Shown: positions 10,753-22,655 of the stretch, in pieces | Layout of the letters: every line of letters begins with the position of its first letter | Numbering within the stretch: position 1 is the stretch's first letter | Source of the DNA: Amoebidium appalachense | Taxonomy: Eukaryota; Ichthyosporea | Length of the DNA stretch: 64,000 bases | Reading direction: 5' to 3' | Assembly (NCBI GenBank): GCA_963693365.1 | Contig: CAVNZM010000015.1 | Coordinates: 4,588,001-4,652,000, forward strand | Program-made: the position numbers and the translations under genes | The notes under the pieces: generated by a model | Seen by the model: the letters and a program-made list of their open reading frames with translations, nothing else | The model's database searches: none | Told to the model about the DNA's origin: nothing

Positions 10753-11176
10753 ACCACCACCACCACCACCACCACCACCACCACCACCCTCCCACTCCTC
10801 CCCTCCCCTCCACCCCCTTGCCCCTGCCCCCGCCCCTGCGCCCCCGCCCCCCCCCCACAAAAAAAAAAAAAAAAAAAAAAAACTGTCCCTTCACGTGTAC
10901 TATTCTGTTGTTGCCCTCCCCCCCCCCCCCCCCCCCTTCAAATTCGATATCTCCTTGTTCCGACCCGAGTCCTCCAATCAAAACACACACACTGACATGA
11001 AGAATGTTCGTGTTGGCCCTCTGCAGTGGTACGCCAAAGACCTATCGCAACAACTGGCAATGCAGAGTGACAACATAGGCGCGCCATTGGCCCCAGATCA
11101 CGTGGAAGCGCTTAACCCTGAACAGCTGGGCCAACTGAGCGTGTTGAGGGAGGAGGCAACGAAACCAAAGGAATAG
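9745..11176 (+). CDS. SDHAF3: SDHAF3 (ACN9) succinate dehydrogenase assembly factor, last two exons
   Basis: Mitochondrial matrix LYR-family protein that helps mature the iron-sulfur subunit of complex II. Exon A, 9745-9873 (or from 9741), encodes [19 protein letters not shown], then [13 protein letters not shown], ending in FMQQWQ; animal homologues read LHR..PP.L..LGDQYVKDEFRRHK...FLQEWE. Exon B, 11027-11176, encodes [10 protein letters not shown] and ends [22 protein letters not shown], matching the family's EQIGQLQELMQEATKP. The splice joins ..QQWQ to WYAK in phase 0, exactly at the conserved W-x-x-Y. Donor CAG|GTGTGT runs into repeats; acceptor CCCTCTGCAG. The N-terminal exon with the LYR tripeptide is not found. 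Confidence 0.85.
9886..10318. repeat. (CA)n block in SDHAF3 intron
   Basis: Imperfect CA repeats with CACG and ACAT units; the purest part is about 10132-10192. ACATACAT units recur at 10205-10225 and 10250-10270, each followed by ATGCACATGCACACACAC. Confidence 0.95.
10468..10572 (-). repeat. Short dispersed repeat, minus copy
   Basis: Reverse complement of the family described at 19781-19888: it starts right after a G run (10445-10468) with TGTTAACAGAGTATGAATTACACATTCATGACGGG-type sequence and ends in AGAGCCCATCCTC. Recognised by eye from shared words only. Confidence 0.5.
10592..10938. repeat. Homopolymer cluster: T26, C-run, (CCA)n, C-A junction
   Basis: Poly-T at about 10592-10622; poly-C at about 10718-10752 leading into (CCA)12 to about 10788; a C run joined directly to poly-A at 10848-10882; another C run at 10918-10936, about 90 bp before the SDHAF3 acceptor. 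Confidence 0.93.
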
Positions 11177-11930
11177 GCAGTGAATCAGTCGGTGTGATAT
11201 CCATGATGCGTGGTGTGGTTTGAAGAGTAGTCTGAAAATATCATGATCTGATTTTGTGTCTTTTGGACTCGAATCCAACACAATGCTATTGTGATGTAAC
11301 TACATAGCGTGTGTTTTCTATTTTTTTTTTGTTTTTGTTTTCCCCCTTCTTCTTCTTCTTCTTCGTTCTCACCCCTCTCCCCCAGAACTTGAACTTTTGT
11401 TTGGGGGAAGAGGGGGGGGGGGGACCCCATTCATTAACCGAGTCCCTACGTATACGGCCGAGCGAGTCGCATGATTCTAGAATCTAACCTCAATTCAACA
11501 AGTAGTACTAAGGTTACCTGTTATCCTTTGAGTAAAAGTAACCTCACGGTGCAAGGCCCCCTGACAGTCTCTCGGTAACGGTTTAAGATTTGGCAGGTTG
11601 CGGATCTTCTCTGGCTCGACGGTCACACACACACACACACACTTCACACGCACACGCACAATTTGGCAGTCAGCCAGTGACACACGGCGACGCACTCAGG
11701 GTACGCCTGTCACACGTGCGAGCTCAGTATGTCCGCATACTGCGACCGTGCACATGTCCACCCGACAGGTTCATGACTCAAGAAAATACAGGGCAATGGT
11801 TAACACTGTTTTCCTTTTCTTTTTTTTTTTTGTGGCAGAGTTTCTTTCCGTACGTTCAAGGCTTTTCTCGTTCTTTCCTTTTTTCCCACCCACCTTTTTC
11901 TCTTTTCTTCTTCAAAATCTTCTTCTTCTT
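11177..11930. other. SDHAF3 3' flank, no further gene recognised
   Basis: Contains the SDHAF3 3' untranslated region, a (CTT)n stretch at 11347-11364, a G run at about 11410-11424 and a (CA)n at 11622-11660. No canonical AATAAA was noticed close to the stop. Confidence 0.5.
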
Positions 11931-11986
11931 CTTCTTCTTCTTCTTCTTCTTCTTCTTCTTCTTCTTCTACTTCTTTTTTTTTTTTT

Positions 11987-12037
<51 letters not shown>
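11922..12037. repeat. (CTT)n, poly-T and poly-G composite
   Basis: (TTC)n at about 11922-11970 passes into poly-T (about 11972-11996) and directly into a G run of about 40 (11997-12036). Confidence 0.95.
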
Positions 12038-14324
12038 GGGGGATAGGTCATCCTACACGACAGTCACTCGGTGGATCTTTTTCATAATGGCATGCAATAC
12101 TTGAGACCCGGGCCGGATTGTCTCACCATCATCACGTGACGTTCACTTCAGTGCCCACTTCCTTCCATCTGCCCCGTCGGAGTCCCTCAAAATGGTGAAA
12201 GACTGACTGTCTGGTTTAGCTAGGGTGAGCCAGACGTGGCGGGGGCCAGGCGACCATGGCCAGAGTTGACTGCCATGATCATCATCCGACTACCTCTTCG
12301 TTCTTGGTTGAGGCTCCAAAAAGGGCAGTCTCGGATAGTGCTCTCAATGAAACAAGCTTTAAGTTTCGAGTTTCCTCCCTTTTCCGGAATGAATGAGGCC
12401 ACATGCTGAACTTAGACGACAGACTCAGTCTAAGTGTGCGTTACGTTCAGAATCTGTCAACTTCCGGTCAAGCACAGTCTGGCAGGTGAATTAATGGCGT
12501 TTCAAAAATTTAATGCACTTTGCCCCCAGGTGCACTGTGAAGAGAAACCGCACGCCGTAGACGGAACACCAATGTAAAGGACTGATATGCCATGGTATGT
12601 CTTAGGAGACTGTGTGCTGGAAGTGTGTGCTGGATCCGGATCCGAAGTGGTTGAGTCACAGCGAGGCCATATTACCTTAGTAATTTCTTTCACACTTCGG
12701 AGTCAGGTCCAAGGCCTCCTATAATACCAACATGTTGGTATATTGGAGGCCTTCATTTGGTCAGGTCACAGCACCGTGCAAGGAACTCCAAGCCTACACG
12801 TTGATCTCGGTGATGGACGGAGCCTCAGGAACCTGCAATGTTACCCTCGGGGTTCAGCACGAATGTTGACAACTAAAGAGTACCTCATGCATGTGAACAC
12901 ACGTGCATATACGCACGTGTTGTGGTCACCAAAACCTTAGCAAAGCCTACACACACCGTCACACAAGGGCGGGGAATAAAAACTTTGGCTTTCCGAGTGC
13001 CATCGATATCGTGCGCCACAAACCCTTGAATCGACATCCCAGTTCGTCACCCTCTGAAATTCACCATAAGCTTCGTGAGGAATTCCGGAAACCCATTGAA
13101 TGGATGGTGCAGTGAAGGGCTTGTACCGTTTAGTAAAATATAGATCGACGAAGTCGGAAACAGAAGATTATAAATATTAATTTACATGAACAATTGGAAC
13201 AGTATAATACCCTCGTCAGATATACCGCCCTGACTTATTCTCAGGCAATAGTTTTCTAAGCCAACAGTGACAGTTACGGAATTTGATCGATGACGGATGC
13301 GAATGGGGCTCAATACCTGAGGCAGATTTACCTCTTGTCATCTGCTTGCAGGAATGCGCGCTCGCGTTCACACCGTGGCTGCACAGCTTGCCCAAGGCGA
13401 GCTTTTGATTTGACACTAACTCGCGTCATAATGAGCATGTCAAATCGTGAAGTTACATAAAACAATAAGATTTTTTAGTTGCTCTTTTTAGTAAATGTTT
13501 TTCCCCATAAAGTCAAGTAATCAGGAATAGAGTTGAAAAAAGTTAAACCACCTAACCAGGAACCAACAACACAATTTGAAGCCCTAATATTTTGGCAACT
13601 TTTTTATGAGGGACTGAAGCCAATCATGCATGACTGAGCTGCGAACTCGAAGAGTCACGACTGTGGATTGACAGCTGCGCATTTGTGTGTTTGGGTAATT
13701 TCACATTGCACCCCCTTGACTAAATAGTAATACCGAGCGCTGGGCATTTTAACCCCCCTTTTTTGCTACCGACAATATACCCGTCTATCTGAACCGTATT
13801 TTGCGTCTTTTCCGGATCCAACAAGAGGCGGAACGGTACTTTTCATTTTTAGAATTAGATGCCCATGGCTTTTTTTTCCGTAGCCTAATTTCAATTTATT
13901 TTTCTGCTTACCGTTTGATGCCAGCTCGGTTAGCTATTCAACGAAAATAATCTTTATTTCGCCCAAACCTGTTCTACATTAGCATTCAAAAAATCCCGAA
14001 TGGTCGGTTGGCGACAAATTGAGATGGAAGGTGATCACATTTTGCCACACTCTCTAAGAATTCTTTTTTACCCCTCTCTCCGGCTATCGATTCGGGTCGA
14101 AGCAACTTGTGACGGCCGGTCACGCATTGGACGGCTCTCTCCCTCCAGTCCGGAAGCTGCACGAACGTTCGCCCATGCCGCACACGCGTACACACGGTCA
14201 CACCGACACATGTTTTTTGGATTTGCGAGAAACCCATACGAGCAAAAAAAAAAAAGAGAAAACTAAGTGAAAAAATGTTTTTTTTCCGCGCACATTATAG
14301 CACATCAAGGTAGAATGCTTCGAA
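12038..14324. other. Unassigned 2.3 kb of ordinary-complexity DNA
   Basis: No frame longer than about 90 codons and none recognisable. Unlike its surroundings it has few microsatellites. It holds the perfect-core palindrome at 12711-12753 and, toward the right, the probable promoter and 5' leader of the zinc-finger gene starting at 14325. Confidence 0.5.
12711..12753. repeat. 43-bp near-perfect palindrome
   Basis: Core ATACCAACATGTTGGTAT (18 bp, perfect) is flanked by AAGGCCTCC on the left and GGAGGCCTT on the right with a few mismatched A/T bases between. It can form a cruciform or an RNA hairpin of about 21 pairs almost without a loop. No gene is attached to it. Confidence 0.85.
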
Positions 14325-16790
14325 ATGACTGACAGTCCCAAAAAATCCCCTCCGTCGGGGCCGCCCCCAGGGGAAGCGAACGTTAGTGAAACGACAAACA
14401 CGTCAAGCAACCAAACGAAAACCCCACAAAATCCACCCACAAACTCAATTCAACCGATAGAGGGATTGCATAAACCAGTAGAGAGAGAGAGGATAGAATG
14501 TCCCGAACCAGGGTGTGGTCGTGTATACAGCACGGGTGCGTCTCTTCGTGGGCACCTGAGGCGGGAGCACGCAGAGCGAAGAATGCTCGGAAACGAACCA
14601 AAACCCAGACCTCCCCCCGTAAAATTGGCCGTTCGCGTCGTTCCCCCACAGCTTATGCCCCATTTTTCAGCCATGGGTAAAGGCTCAGACAGTGGTAAGC
14701 TCCCTCACGCGGGTGGTTCTGGGCCTCTTCCAGGTAGCGGCCCATTTTCTGTCGTTTCAGGCCCCCCTGGCCCAAATTCCCCTCGCCCACGCACACCACA
14801 ACCTGGCATGCACCCCCGTCCCTCCTGGATTTGCACCTAGAGGGGCCTTCCCTGTGCAGGGTTCACCTTACCCTCCTCAGTCTATGTCCGGACCGTTGGA
14901 TAGAGGAGCAGAGGGCGAGCCCACTCGTGCACCCGACAGGCACGGCTACATGTCACCCACGCCGCTTTCCTTAGAGCGAAATTCGCTTCAAGCACCACCC
15001 TCGCGCACGAGCGAAGATTCAAAACAGCGTGCGCCGTCAGAAACGGGCGTGCACCACACGGAAAATGTGCAGGAACGGTATGGTTCGGCCCCTGCATTAG
15101 GGTGGAGACCACACACGCCTGCAAACGACCGCGACGGGCCGGGGAGCGAAGAAGTGGAAATGTCGGAACCAAGCACCCAACCAACGGACGACACACAGCA
15201 GCAACACGAAAGTGAGCACGAACAGCCCCCACCCCCACCGTCTGTGTGGCAGGAACGAAACATGAGTTACCCAGTGGCACCCGGAGTGCCACCTCGGGAG
15301 CAAAGGGGAGCTCCTCTCTCACACACAACTATCGCCGGACCCCCTCGCGCTGCCAGTCCAGTTTCGGAAAACATGGGCACGGAAAATAGTAGACCACCAA
15401 GCGCGCACGGGGAGTGGGGGAGAAATGCGCTATTCAGCGAGACAAACGCAACCGGGCGTAATGAGTTCGGAATTGCACGAAGTGCAAATGGCGGGCGGAT
15501 ACAGGGAGGCGAGAAGCCACCCACTTAACGAGCAGCAACGGAGCTCGAGACAGGAATCCGATTACGTCCCAGATCGCGATTCGGCGTATCATTCGAGCAC
15601 GAGTTCCGCTCTGCTTCATGCACACAGTGGTTCTTTGAACTATCAGCAATCACTGAGCGCACCGCTGCGTTCGCGAAATCCACCTTCACGACCCCCACCC
15701 GGATACATGCAGCCCGTGTCAGACCCACGGCACCCACACGACCGCGAAGACACGCGAATGTCTGGAAATTACGACGAAAGACCGCCCCCACCACGCGAGG
15801 CAGGGTGGTCCAGAGCCCCTCCCCGCATGAATGAGCCAACGAGTTATCGTGAATTCGAAGGGCACCCCGAATGGCATAATCAGCGTTTTCCCCCTCGCTC
15901 AGCTACTTCTGACGAAAGACATTCGGGCCCCCTTCCACCGCCAAGCAGGGTGTATGAAACGGTGCACGAACGGAGATATAGTGAATCTGCCATTGCTTTG
16001 GAGCCCGCGGTAGAGGTGGAGAGACGGACGGAGGACACACACAGGGAGAGATACGTCGGAGAGGGTGGAATACCCCCTCCGGGAGGGGGGGTACGCGCGT
16101 CCTCCCGTTGGGTATGCGGTGTACGAGCGCGAACGGGCGTATGTAGACGAACGTGTGTATTTCCGTCATTCCACATCGGTTCCAGGGGACGAATATGGTG
16201 TGTATAAGGAACAAAGTAGGTGGGAATCAAGCAGAGACCGTTACGAGCAGGAAAGGGCTGGGTGGGCTACTAGTCCCTCCGCACCACTTCATTCCCCGGG
16301 GGCATATTCGTATCACCGCGCGCCGCGATCGGGCCCGATCGATAAATCCGACGATTATTATGATTTCGGTGGTCCCCCTCCTTCGCGCCGGCCGCCTGTG
16401 GATGATTACTATGAGTTTGGTGGGGTGCGTGAGCGCGGACCCCCCGGAGGCGCGGACGACTATTACGATTTCAGTGGGCCGCGCGAGCGAAAATTGGGTC
16501 CTGGGGGGGTCGATGATTATTACGATTTCGGGGGTCCGCCGCGGCGCGCTTGCACCGAAAACTACTACCAGCCCCCACCCCCACCCCCGAAGGATTATTA
16601 TGATTTTGGCGAGCCTGCACAACCTTCCTATTATGGTAATCGTGCGGGATACGCGGCGCCAGGGCTGGATCGTGCGGGCAATGTGAGGGGGGATGCTATG
16701 GAGACAGATTCGTGGGAGGAGGATCGATATGTCGCACTGCAGCGTGAAAATGTGACGTGGCAGGCAGAGGAACCACACCGCCCACGGTAG
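14325..16790 (+). CDS. Proline-rich single C2H2 zinc-finger protein with DDYYDFGG repeats (three apparent frameshifts)
   Basis: Unrecognised gene, about 820 codons. ATG at 14325 (MTDSPKKSPPSGPPPG). Residues about 63-86 form one classical C2H2 finger, CPEPGC...H-x4-H (C-x4-C-x12-H-x4-H). The rest is low-complexity Pro/Ser/Arg/Gly sequence, ending in a tyrosine-rich tail with at least four DDYYDFGG/DYYEFGG repeats (16350-16610) and the C-terminus HRPR-stop at 16790. The frame advances by one base three times: near 14812-14817 (C5), near 15414-15420 (G5), and near 16072-16091 (C5 or G8). Sense coding of the same composition continues through each point, so this is one gene. Homopolymer errors in the assembly are the simplest explanation; a pseudogene or short introns are alternatives. 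A role in nucleic-acid binding or RNA-granule biology is inference from composition only. Confidence 0.65.
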
Positions 16791-17106
16791 AGCCATTATG
16801 GTAGGTTTTCTCCTTCAATTAGTTAATCGTGGCGTGTGGTTTTCATTCGTTATTTTTTGGCTGGATTTTCCTTTTCTTTTTCTAAGGTTGTTTTTTGTAT
16901 TATTTTGTTGCATTTGGGGCCTCGCGCCGGGGACAGGGAGGGGAAGAGGGGGGGGGGGGGGGGGGGGAGGGGGGGGGGGGGGGGGGGGGGAAGGGGGGCA
17001 CCCTTGTGCTGTCTAGTGCGTGGCAGGTTGTCTTGTGTCATTTGTTTCCCCCCCCCCCCCCCACCCCCCCACACTACACACACACCCCTTCTCATGCCTA
17101 CGTCTC

Positions 17107-17149
<43 letters not shown>

Positions 17150-17722
17150 CCCCCCCCCCCCCCCCCCTTTGTGAAGGTGTACATAGCACTCTGTAACGCA
17201 TTTCTACCTCCCCCCCTTCCCCCCCCTTCCCCCCCCCCCCCTCCCCTCCCCTCCCCTAACATATGCATGCGACTGTGCGCAGGTGCGTACGCAAATGCAT
17301 GTTCCTCTTGGTATGCTCGTGCTTGTGGCACACTTGAATGTGTACCCTACCTTCCACCGTGTGTTTATCGTGTGTGCATCGAACAAGGCTCACTCTCGCC
17401 CGTTCCTTGAAAGACCCACCCACATACATTTGCACATGTTGATCCTCATGGCTACCGCCCCTCCCCTTCCTCTCCCTCTCCCTAACCTCCCCACCTCCCC
17501 CCCCCCCCCCCCCCCATCCCCCCCCTCCACCCCCCCGCCCACCCACCCACCTCACCTCCCGGTTTCTGTTTGTCTTCTAATCTCTCCTCCTCTATTATTC
17601 CAGCCCTCCCATGCATACATCGTCCCCTCCTCCCCCCCCCCCCCCCCCCAACCACCACTGCCACCACCCCCTCCCCTCCCCCCCTCCCCCCCCCCTCCCC
17701 CCCCCCCCCCCCCCCCCCCCCA

Positions 17723-17795
17723 TGGGTTATAAGGCTGGCTGCTGTTTATGATGCATTATGATGAATCTGTACCTCGTATTCTGTAACACATTCTA
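17723..17795 (+). repeat. Short dispersed repeat, plus copy
   Basis: Shares ATGCATTATG, AATCTGTACCTCGTA and the end CTGTAACACATTCTA with the other copies. It is bounded on the left by a long C run and followed within about 20 bp by another. Confidence 0.5.
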
Positions 17796-18122
17796 AGCCA
17801 GCCCTCCCTCCCTCCCCCCCCCCCTCCCCCCCCTCCCCCCCCTCGCCCCTTGCCCTCCCCCTTTCCCCCATTGTTGTACACGAACACACATTCATATGCA
17901 CACACATACTCACCTGCAATGCTCATTTTTTTCAGTCACCTCCCCCATATGCCCAACCCCGCACCTTCCTCCTTCCTTGCTAAAGCCCATTTAGAAACAA
18001 AGCCATTTAGGCATGCACATACACCCACATGCTCCCCCCCCCCCCCCCCCCCCCCCCCCGGCGCCCCAAAGCAAGGCCATTGAAACATGCACGCACACAC
18101 ACATGCCCCTACCCCCGACCTA

Positions 18123-18153
<31 letters not shown>

Positions 18154-18255
18154 CGTGCACAGATCTCTACTGCGTGTGTGCACAAGTATATACAACGAAC
18201 ATGCATGCAACTTATATTTTTGTGTTTCGTTTTGGCCTTCTGAAGCCCTCCCCCC

Positions 18256-18295
<40 letters not shown>

Positions 18296-18309
18296 ACCCA
18301 CCCACCCCT

Positions 18310-18404
18310 CGCCCTCCTTATTATGCATACATTTAATGTGTGTTTGGCATTCTGCGTTGTGTTGTCCATTGTGCATGTGTGCTTCTTACTCTGCGCGTTC
18401 AAAC
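18310..18404 (+). repeat. Short dispersed repeat, plus copy
   Basis: TTATTATGCATAC, GTGTTTGGCATTCTGCGTTGTG, TTGTCCATTGTGCATGTGTGCTTC then a C run. Matches the copies at 19781 and 32950 word for word in several places. Confidence 0.55.
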
Positions 18405-18651
18405 CCCCCCCCCCCCCCCCCCCCCCCCGCCCCATCCCTTCTCCCTTCCCCCCTCCTCCTCATCCACGCGTGCATGTGGTCTTTGTACTTCGCAACGTGT
18501 AGATCACCCCCCCTTCCCCCCCACCCCACGCACACAACCCACCCACCCACACACACACACACACATACATACACACACACACAGGCACACTGCCTCTTTG
18601 CTGATGCCGCATGATGCCATCTTTTGCATGTTAAGTCCTAATTCTTGCTCC

Positions 18652-18688
<37 letters not shown>

Positions 18689-18989
18689 CCCCACACCCCA
18701 CCACCACCACCACCACCACCACCCACCCACCCCCATTCCTCCACCCCTCCCTCCCACCCACCCCACCCGGTTGTAACTGTGTATTTGCGATCATGTGGTG
18801 TGATTATATTCCTCCCTCAACCTTTCCCCCTTGAAGGGGTATTTTGCACTCTGTAACGTATCTTGGCGCCATACCATACAGGGGAGCACGTTCACCTTTC
18901 CGCACATATACCTAATATTAGTGCACGACACATGCATGTTGGTGCTCGTTAAGTTCTGCATTACACACGTGCATCCCGCTGTGACAAAC

Positions 18990-19160
18990 ACACACGCTAA
19001 CTCATTCACTCACTCACTCACTCACTCACTCACTCATGCACTCACTCACTCACATTCCCACACACACTATGCACACACACACACGCGACGCGCAGGCACA
19101 CGTATATGCACATGCACACACCCATCTGTAGCCAGCACACACACACACACCACGACCTGA
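18990..19160. repeat. (CACT)n and (CA)n
   Basis: ACTC tetranucleotide repeats at about 19003-19052, then CA repeats to 19090 and again at 19136-19152. Confidence 0.9.
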
Positions 19161-19432
19161 TTCTATTCATGCTCGTGTATCTTTCTTTGTTGTGTCGTGT
19201 CTTCCATGCATTGCATCGTTCTCTTGGTTGGGTTGCTTAGTACTCACCCTCCTAGATCGCAACCCCACACAGTCACACAACCATACACACACACACACAC
19301 GGATGTGCGCGCATGCACGCGCGCGCACACACACACACAAACACATGCACACACATGCACACAGACTGCACAGCATATAATACTCCCCCCACCCCCACCA
19401 CCCCGGCCCGTCTCGTTATTAGTTGTGTTATG

Positions 19433-19435
<3 letters not shown>

Positions 19436-19487
<52 letters not shown>

Positions 19488-19494
19488 CGCGCGC

Positions 19495-19541
<47 letters not shown>

Positions 19542-19542
19542 T
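19436..19542. repeat. (TG)n-(CG)n-(TGCG)n compound microsatellite
   Basis: Pure TG to about 19479, CG to about 19497, then TGCG tetranucleotide repeats to 19541. It can adopt Z-DNA by sequence type. Confidence 0.95.
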
Positions 19543-19780
19543 GGGTGTGGACAAGTGTAGACCAGTGGTGGTGTTCTTAAGCTCCCCCGGGGGGAGAGGG
19601 GTGGGGGGGGAGGGGGAGGGGGGTTACTGTCTTTTCGCCTGTATAGACAGCACCACACATCCCTCCTCTTAAAAACTTTGCATTGTGTTGTTGCCGTGAA
19701 TGCGTAATTTACACACTGTGACATATTCTATTGCCCCTCCTCCCTCCCTCTAACCTCCCCCCTTCCCCCCCTTCCGTGCC

Positions 19781-19888
19781 CGAAGATAGGCTCTGCTTAT
19801 TATGCATACTCTTTATGTTTGGTTTGCACTCTCAGACTGCATTGATTGTCCGTTGTGAATGTGTACTTCGTACTAAATGGCCCATTCC
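19781..19888 (+). repeat. Short dispersed repeat, best plus copy
   Basis: Reads GATAGGCTCTGCTTATTATG, CATACTCTTTATGTTTGG, TTTGCACTC...TGCATTG, TTGTCCGTTGTGAATGTGTA, CTTCGTACT, then a C run from 19888. Most complete example of the family, about 110-140 bp long. There is no coding capacity. The poly-C at one end recurs in the other copies and may be part of the element. Confidence 0.6.
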
Positions 19889-20099
19889 CCCCCCCCCCCC
19901 CCCCCCCCCCCCAATTTTTTATTTTTCGTTCTTGCGACGTTTTATGTTTTTTCCTTTGATGTCTCCTCCACATCATCTACTCTTCTAATGTATACATCTT
20001 CACCCCCCCCCCCCCCCCCCCCCCCCCCCCCTTCCCCGGGAAACACCCCATGCTTGTTCTGAATAGACATAAGGGAGTGATGGTGTGTTGTCGATGTTG

Positions 20100-20248
20100 G
20101 TTATGTCATCTGACGGGTTGATTTAAATGCCATCAAAAAAATCGTACAATATACTGACCACACCATGGCCATAACACGCGCACACACACACAAACACACA
20201 CACACACACACACACAGAGTTTCACATGCACACAGACACGCACGCACG

Positions 20249-20279
<31 letters not shown>

Positions 20280-20308
20280 ACACATGCACACACACACACA
20301 CATGCACA

Positions 20309-20384
<76 letters not shown>

Positions 20385-20560
20385 GGCATGGATACACATG
20401 TGCAGACTGCGTACTCGCATCGTCTTTTCCTCGAAAATCGGGAACCCTCGGCATAATCCCGTGCAAGGGAAATTGCGGTGCTTTGAGTATTTTTGACTGC
20501 ATTATTGAAAAATACGTGAATTTCATGTCGAATATTAGAGATAGGGAAGTTGAAATGTAG
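20100..20560. repeat. (CA)n array with unassigned flank
   Basis: CA repeats at about 20176-20215 and 20238-20390, the last part nearly pure. The 170 bp after it (20390-20560) is unique, with no recognised exon. Confidence 0.9.
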
Positions 20561-20888
20561 AGGTAAGCTGCCAAAGTCTCGCCAGTTTTTGCTGTAGTCT
20601 GATTTTTGTTTTGTGTTTTGTGAATTTGCAAGAGAACAATTTTCAGTGTTTATGCAACCGGTTTTTTGCTAAGTTTGACGCCTGTGTGGCGTTTAGACTG
20701 GGTGTGTGCATGAACTCTCGTATGCAGCACCCAAACACGTTCGGTCTTTTCATTCACTGTTACAATCGTACACACTGAATCATTCACGTAGACAGTAAAA
20801 CTAACGCACACGCACGCACGGGCGCGAGCACACACATAGGGGATGGGGGGGAAGGGGGGGGGAAGGGGTTGCACACACTCACTCACAT

Positions 20889-20972
<84 letters not shown>

Positions 20973-21830
20973 ACACCACACCACGCCACATGCACGCAAG
21001 CGCAAGCGCAAGCACTTACGCACGTACGTAACCATGCACAGAAAAATTCGTAGATTTTCCGAACATTGCAGGGTTTGAACAGGACATGGTTGAGTGTTTT
21101 TAGACACGGGAAGTCGAAGCTCGGTGAATAATTGATCCGACACACGAAAAAGAGACATATTTTTGCAGGGCGCGAAAGGTGTAGACTTGTTTTTCTTGCT
21201 GTTTTTTTTCCTTTTTTTTATATAGGGTGTTATTTTTAGAGGTTGTTATTTTTATGGAGAGCATGTAGAGTTATGGTCGAGTCTGTAGATATTTATATAT
21301 TTTTATTGTTGTGGTTGCTGATATACAGTAGAATTATTATGAAGATTGCATTTTTTGGATTGATGTTGCGTGTGTGTACACCCTTTTTTATGTCTTATTG
21401 TTTTGCCGTCTTTTTGGCTGGATGGTTGTTAATACAACGCAAGTGGGTTGTATATTGGTGAGGATGGTCCAGGAAAAGGAGTAAAGTAAAACGGTGATAT
21501 CAGTCAGGTGCCTGTCGTTTTTTTCCCCCCCCTCTTCTTCCCCCCCCCTCCCTGCCCGCGCCCGTGTGACACACATGAAAGTGTGTCAACACATACGCAT
21601 AGGCACACATACGCATGTGTCCACTTGTCCACGTATTAGTATTGTGTACTACATCTGCCCTCACACAAAACCCATGAATGTACATAAACCCTGTAACGTT
21701 TGCAGCACACGTGCGTACACTTTCATACATGCCGGCCACTTGAACTACCACAAGTCATACAAAAACACACAAACACACATGGACCTCCACACTCACCCAC
21801 CCATATACACGCACACAGGAACGCACACGC
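20561..21830. other. Unassigned sequence with (CA)42
   Basis: Mostly A/T-rich unique DNA with no recognisable gene. Contains a pure (CA)n at about 20889-20972 and a C/T-rich stretch at 21520-21560. Confidence 0.6.
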
Positions 21831-21839
21831 CGTCAAACG

Positions 21840-21949
21840 CACACACACACATACACAAACACACACACGCACACACACACACACACACACTGTCGTGTAC
21901 ACAGGAAACATGTGCACATAAACATGTACACTCTCTCAGATGCACACAT

Positions 21950-22003
<54 letters not shown>

Positions 22004-22096
22004 TCGTGTACACAGGAAACATATGCACATAAACACGTACACTCTCTCACACGCACACATGCACACACACGCGCACGCGTGCGCACATGTACACAC

Positions 22097-22133
<37 letters not shown>

Positions 22134-22195
22134 TGCAAACACACACACACAGACACGCACACACACAAACACATACAAACACACACGCATGCTGT
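21840..22195. repeat. (CA)n array holding a 111-bp direct duplication
   Basis: The words ACTGTCGTGTACACAGGAAA, then CACATAAACA and GTACACTCTCTCA, occur at about 21889 and again at about 22000 (spacing about 111 bp), each followed by GCACACATGCACACACAC and pure CA. A degenerate third copy begins near 22190 (GCTGTCATGTTCACAG). It looks like a slippage-driven higher-order repeat. Confidence 0.85.
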
Positions 22196-22249
22196 CATGT
22201 TCACAGCACAAGCTTTCTTATATTAGATTTCGAGCTCAGCACCGCATTG

Positions 22250-22321
22250 ACAACCCCCCCCCCCCCCCCCCCCCCCACGCCCGGGGCCTTCTCCCTATAA
22301 CTATACCCATTAGTAATTAGT

Positions 22322-22362
<41 letters not shown>

Positions 22363-22655
22363 CCCTGCCCGCCCGGGAATCCCTGGACCCCTGCAAGGCC
22401 TGTCCTGGAGTTTTTGACTTTGCGGCCTAGGCTGGCCCCCGGTCCCTTGGCTTGCAATCGTTAATGTAGTAATTAGGTCCTCTACCTGACAACTGCCCCG
22501 GCGGCTCTGACAGCGAAGTAACTGTCTGCAAACCAAGTTGAATTTCTTTCATATGTGGCATGCATACGATGAGCGAGAGCACGATTATTACCATGCCAAT
22601 CGGCAGAGGACACGTTGAGCTTGCGCTCCCAGCAAATTTAAACGGATTCTACAAA
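22250..22655. other. Poly-C runs and unassigned sequence
   Basis: C runs at about 22254-22276 and 22323-22361 (about 39 bases), then about 290 bp of unique DNA with no recognised gene. Confidence 0.8.

Larger units (their letters stand above)
16791..18840. repeat. C-rich/G-rich low-complexity region
   Basis: G runs at 16947-16991, then poly-C at 17046-17062, (CT)n at 17112-17144, poly-C blocks at 17148-17168, 17212-17262, 17480-17530, 17632-17722, 17810-17870, 18032-18060, 18246-18296, 18404-18428 and 18653-18688, with (CA)n at 18124-18149 and 18550-18582 and (ACC)n at 18697-18722. Unique stretches between them carry copies of the dispersed repeat. No exon recognised. Confidence 0.9.

Noticed and set aside
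16153-16686. 177-codon frame overlapping the zinc-finger gene tail
   Set aside because: Shadow of the DDYYDFGG coding frame; Ile/Thr-rich read-through without motifs.
22201-22536. 111-codon minus frame MVCRQLLRCQ..
   Set aside because: Half of it is poly-G translation; the rest has no recognisable motif or splice signals.
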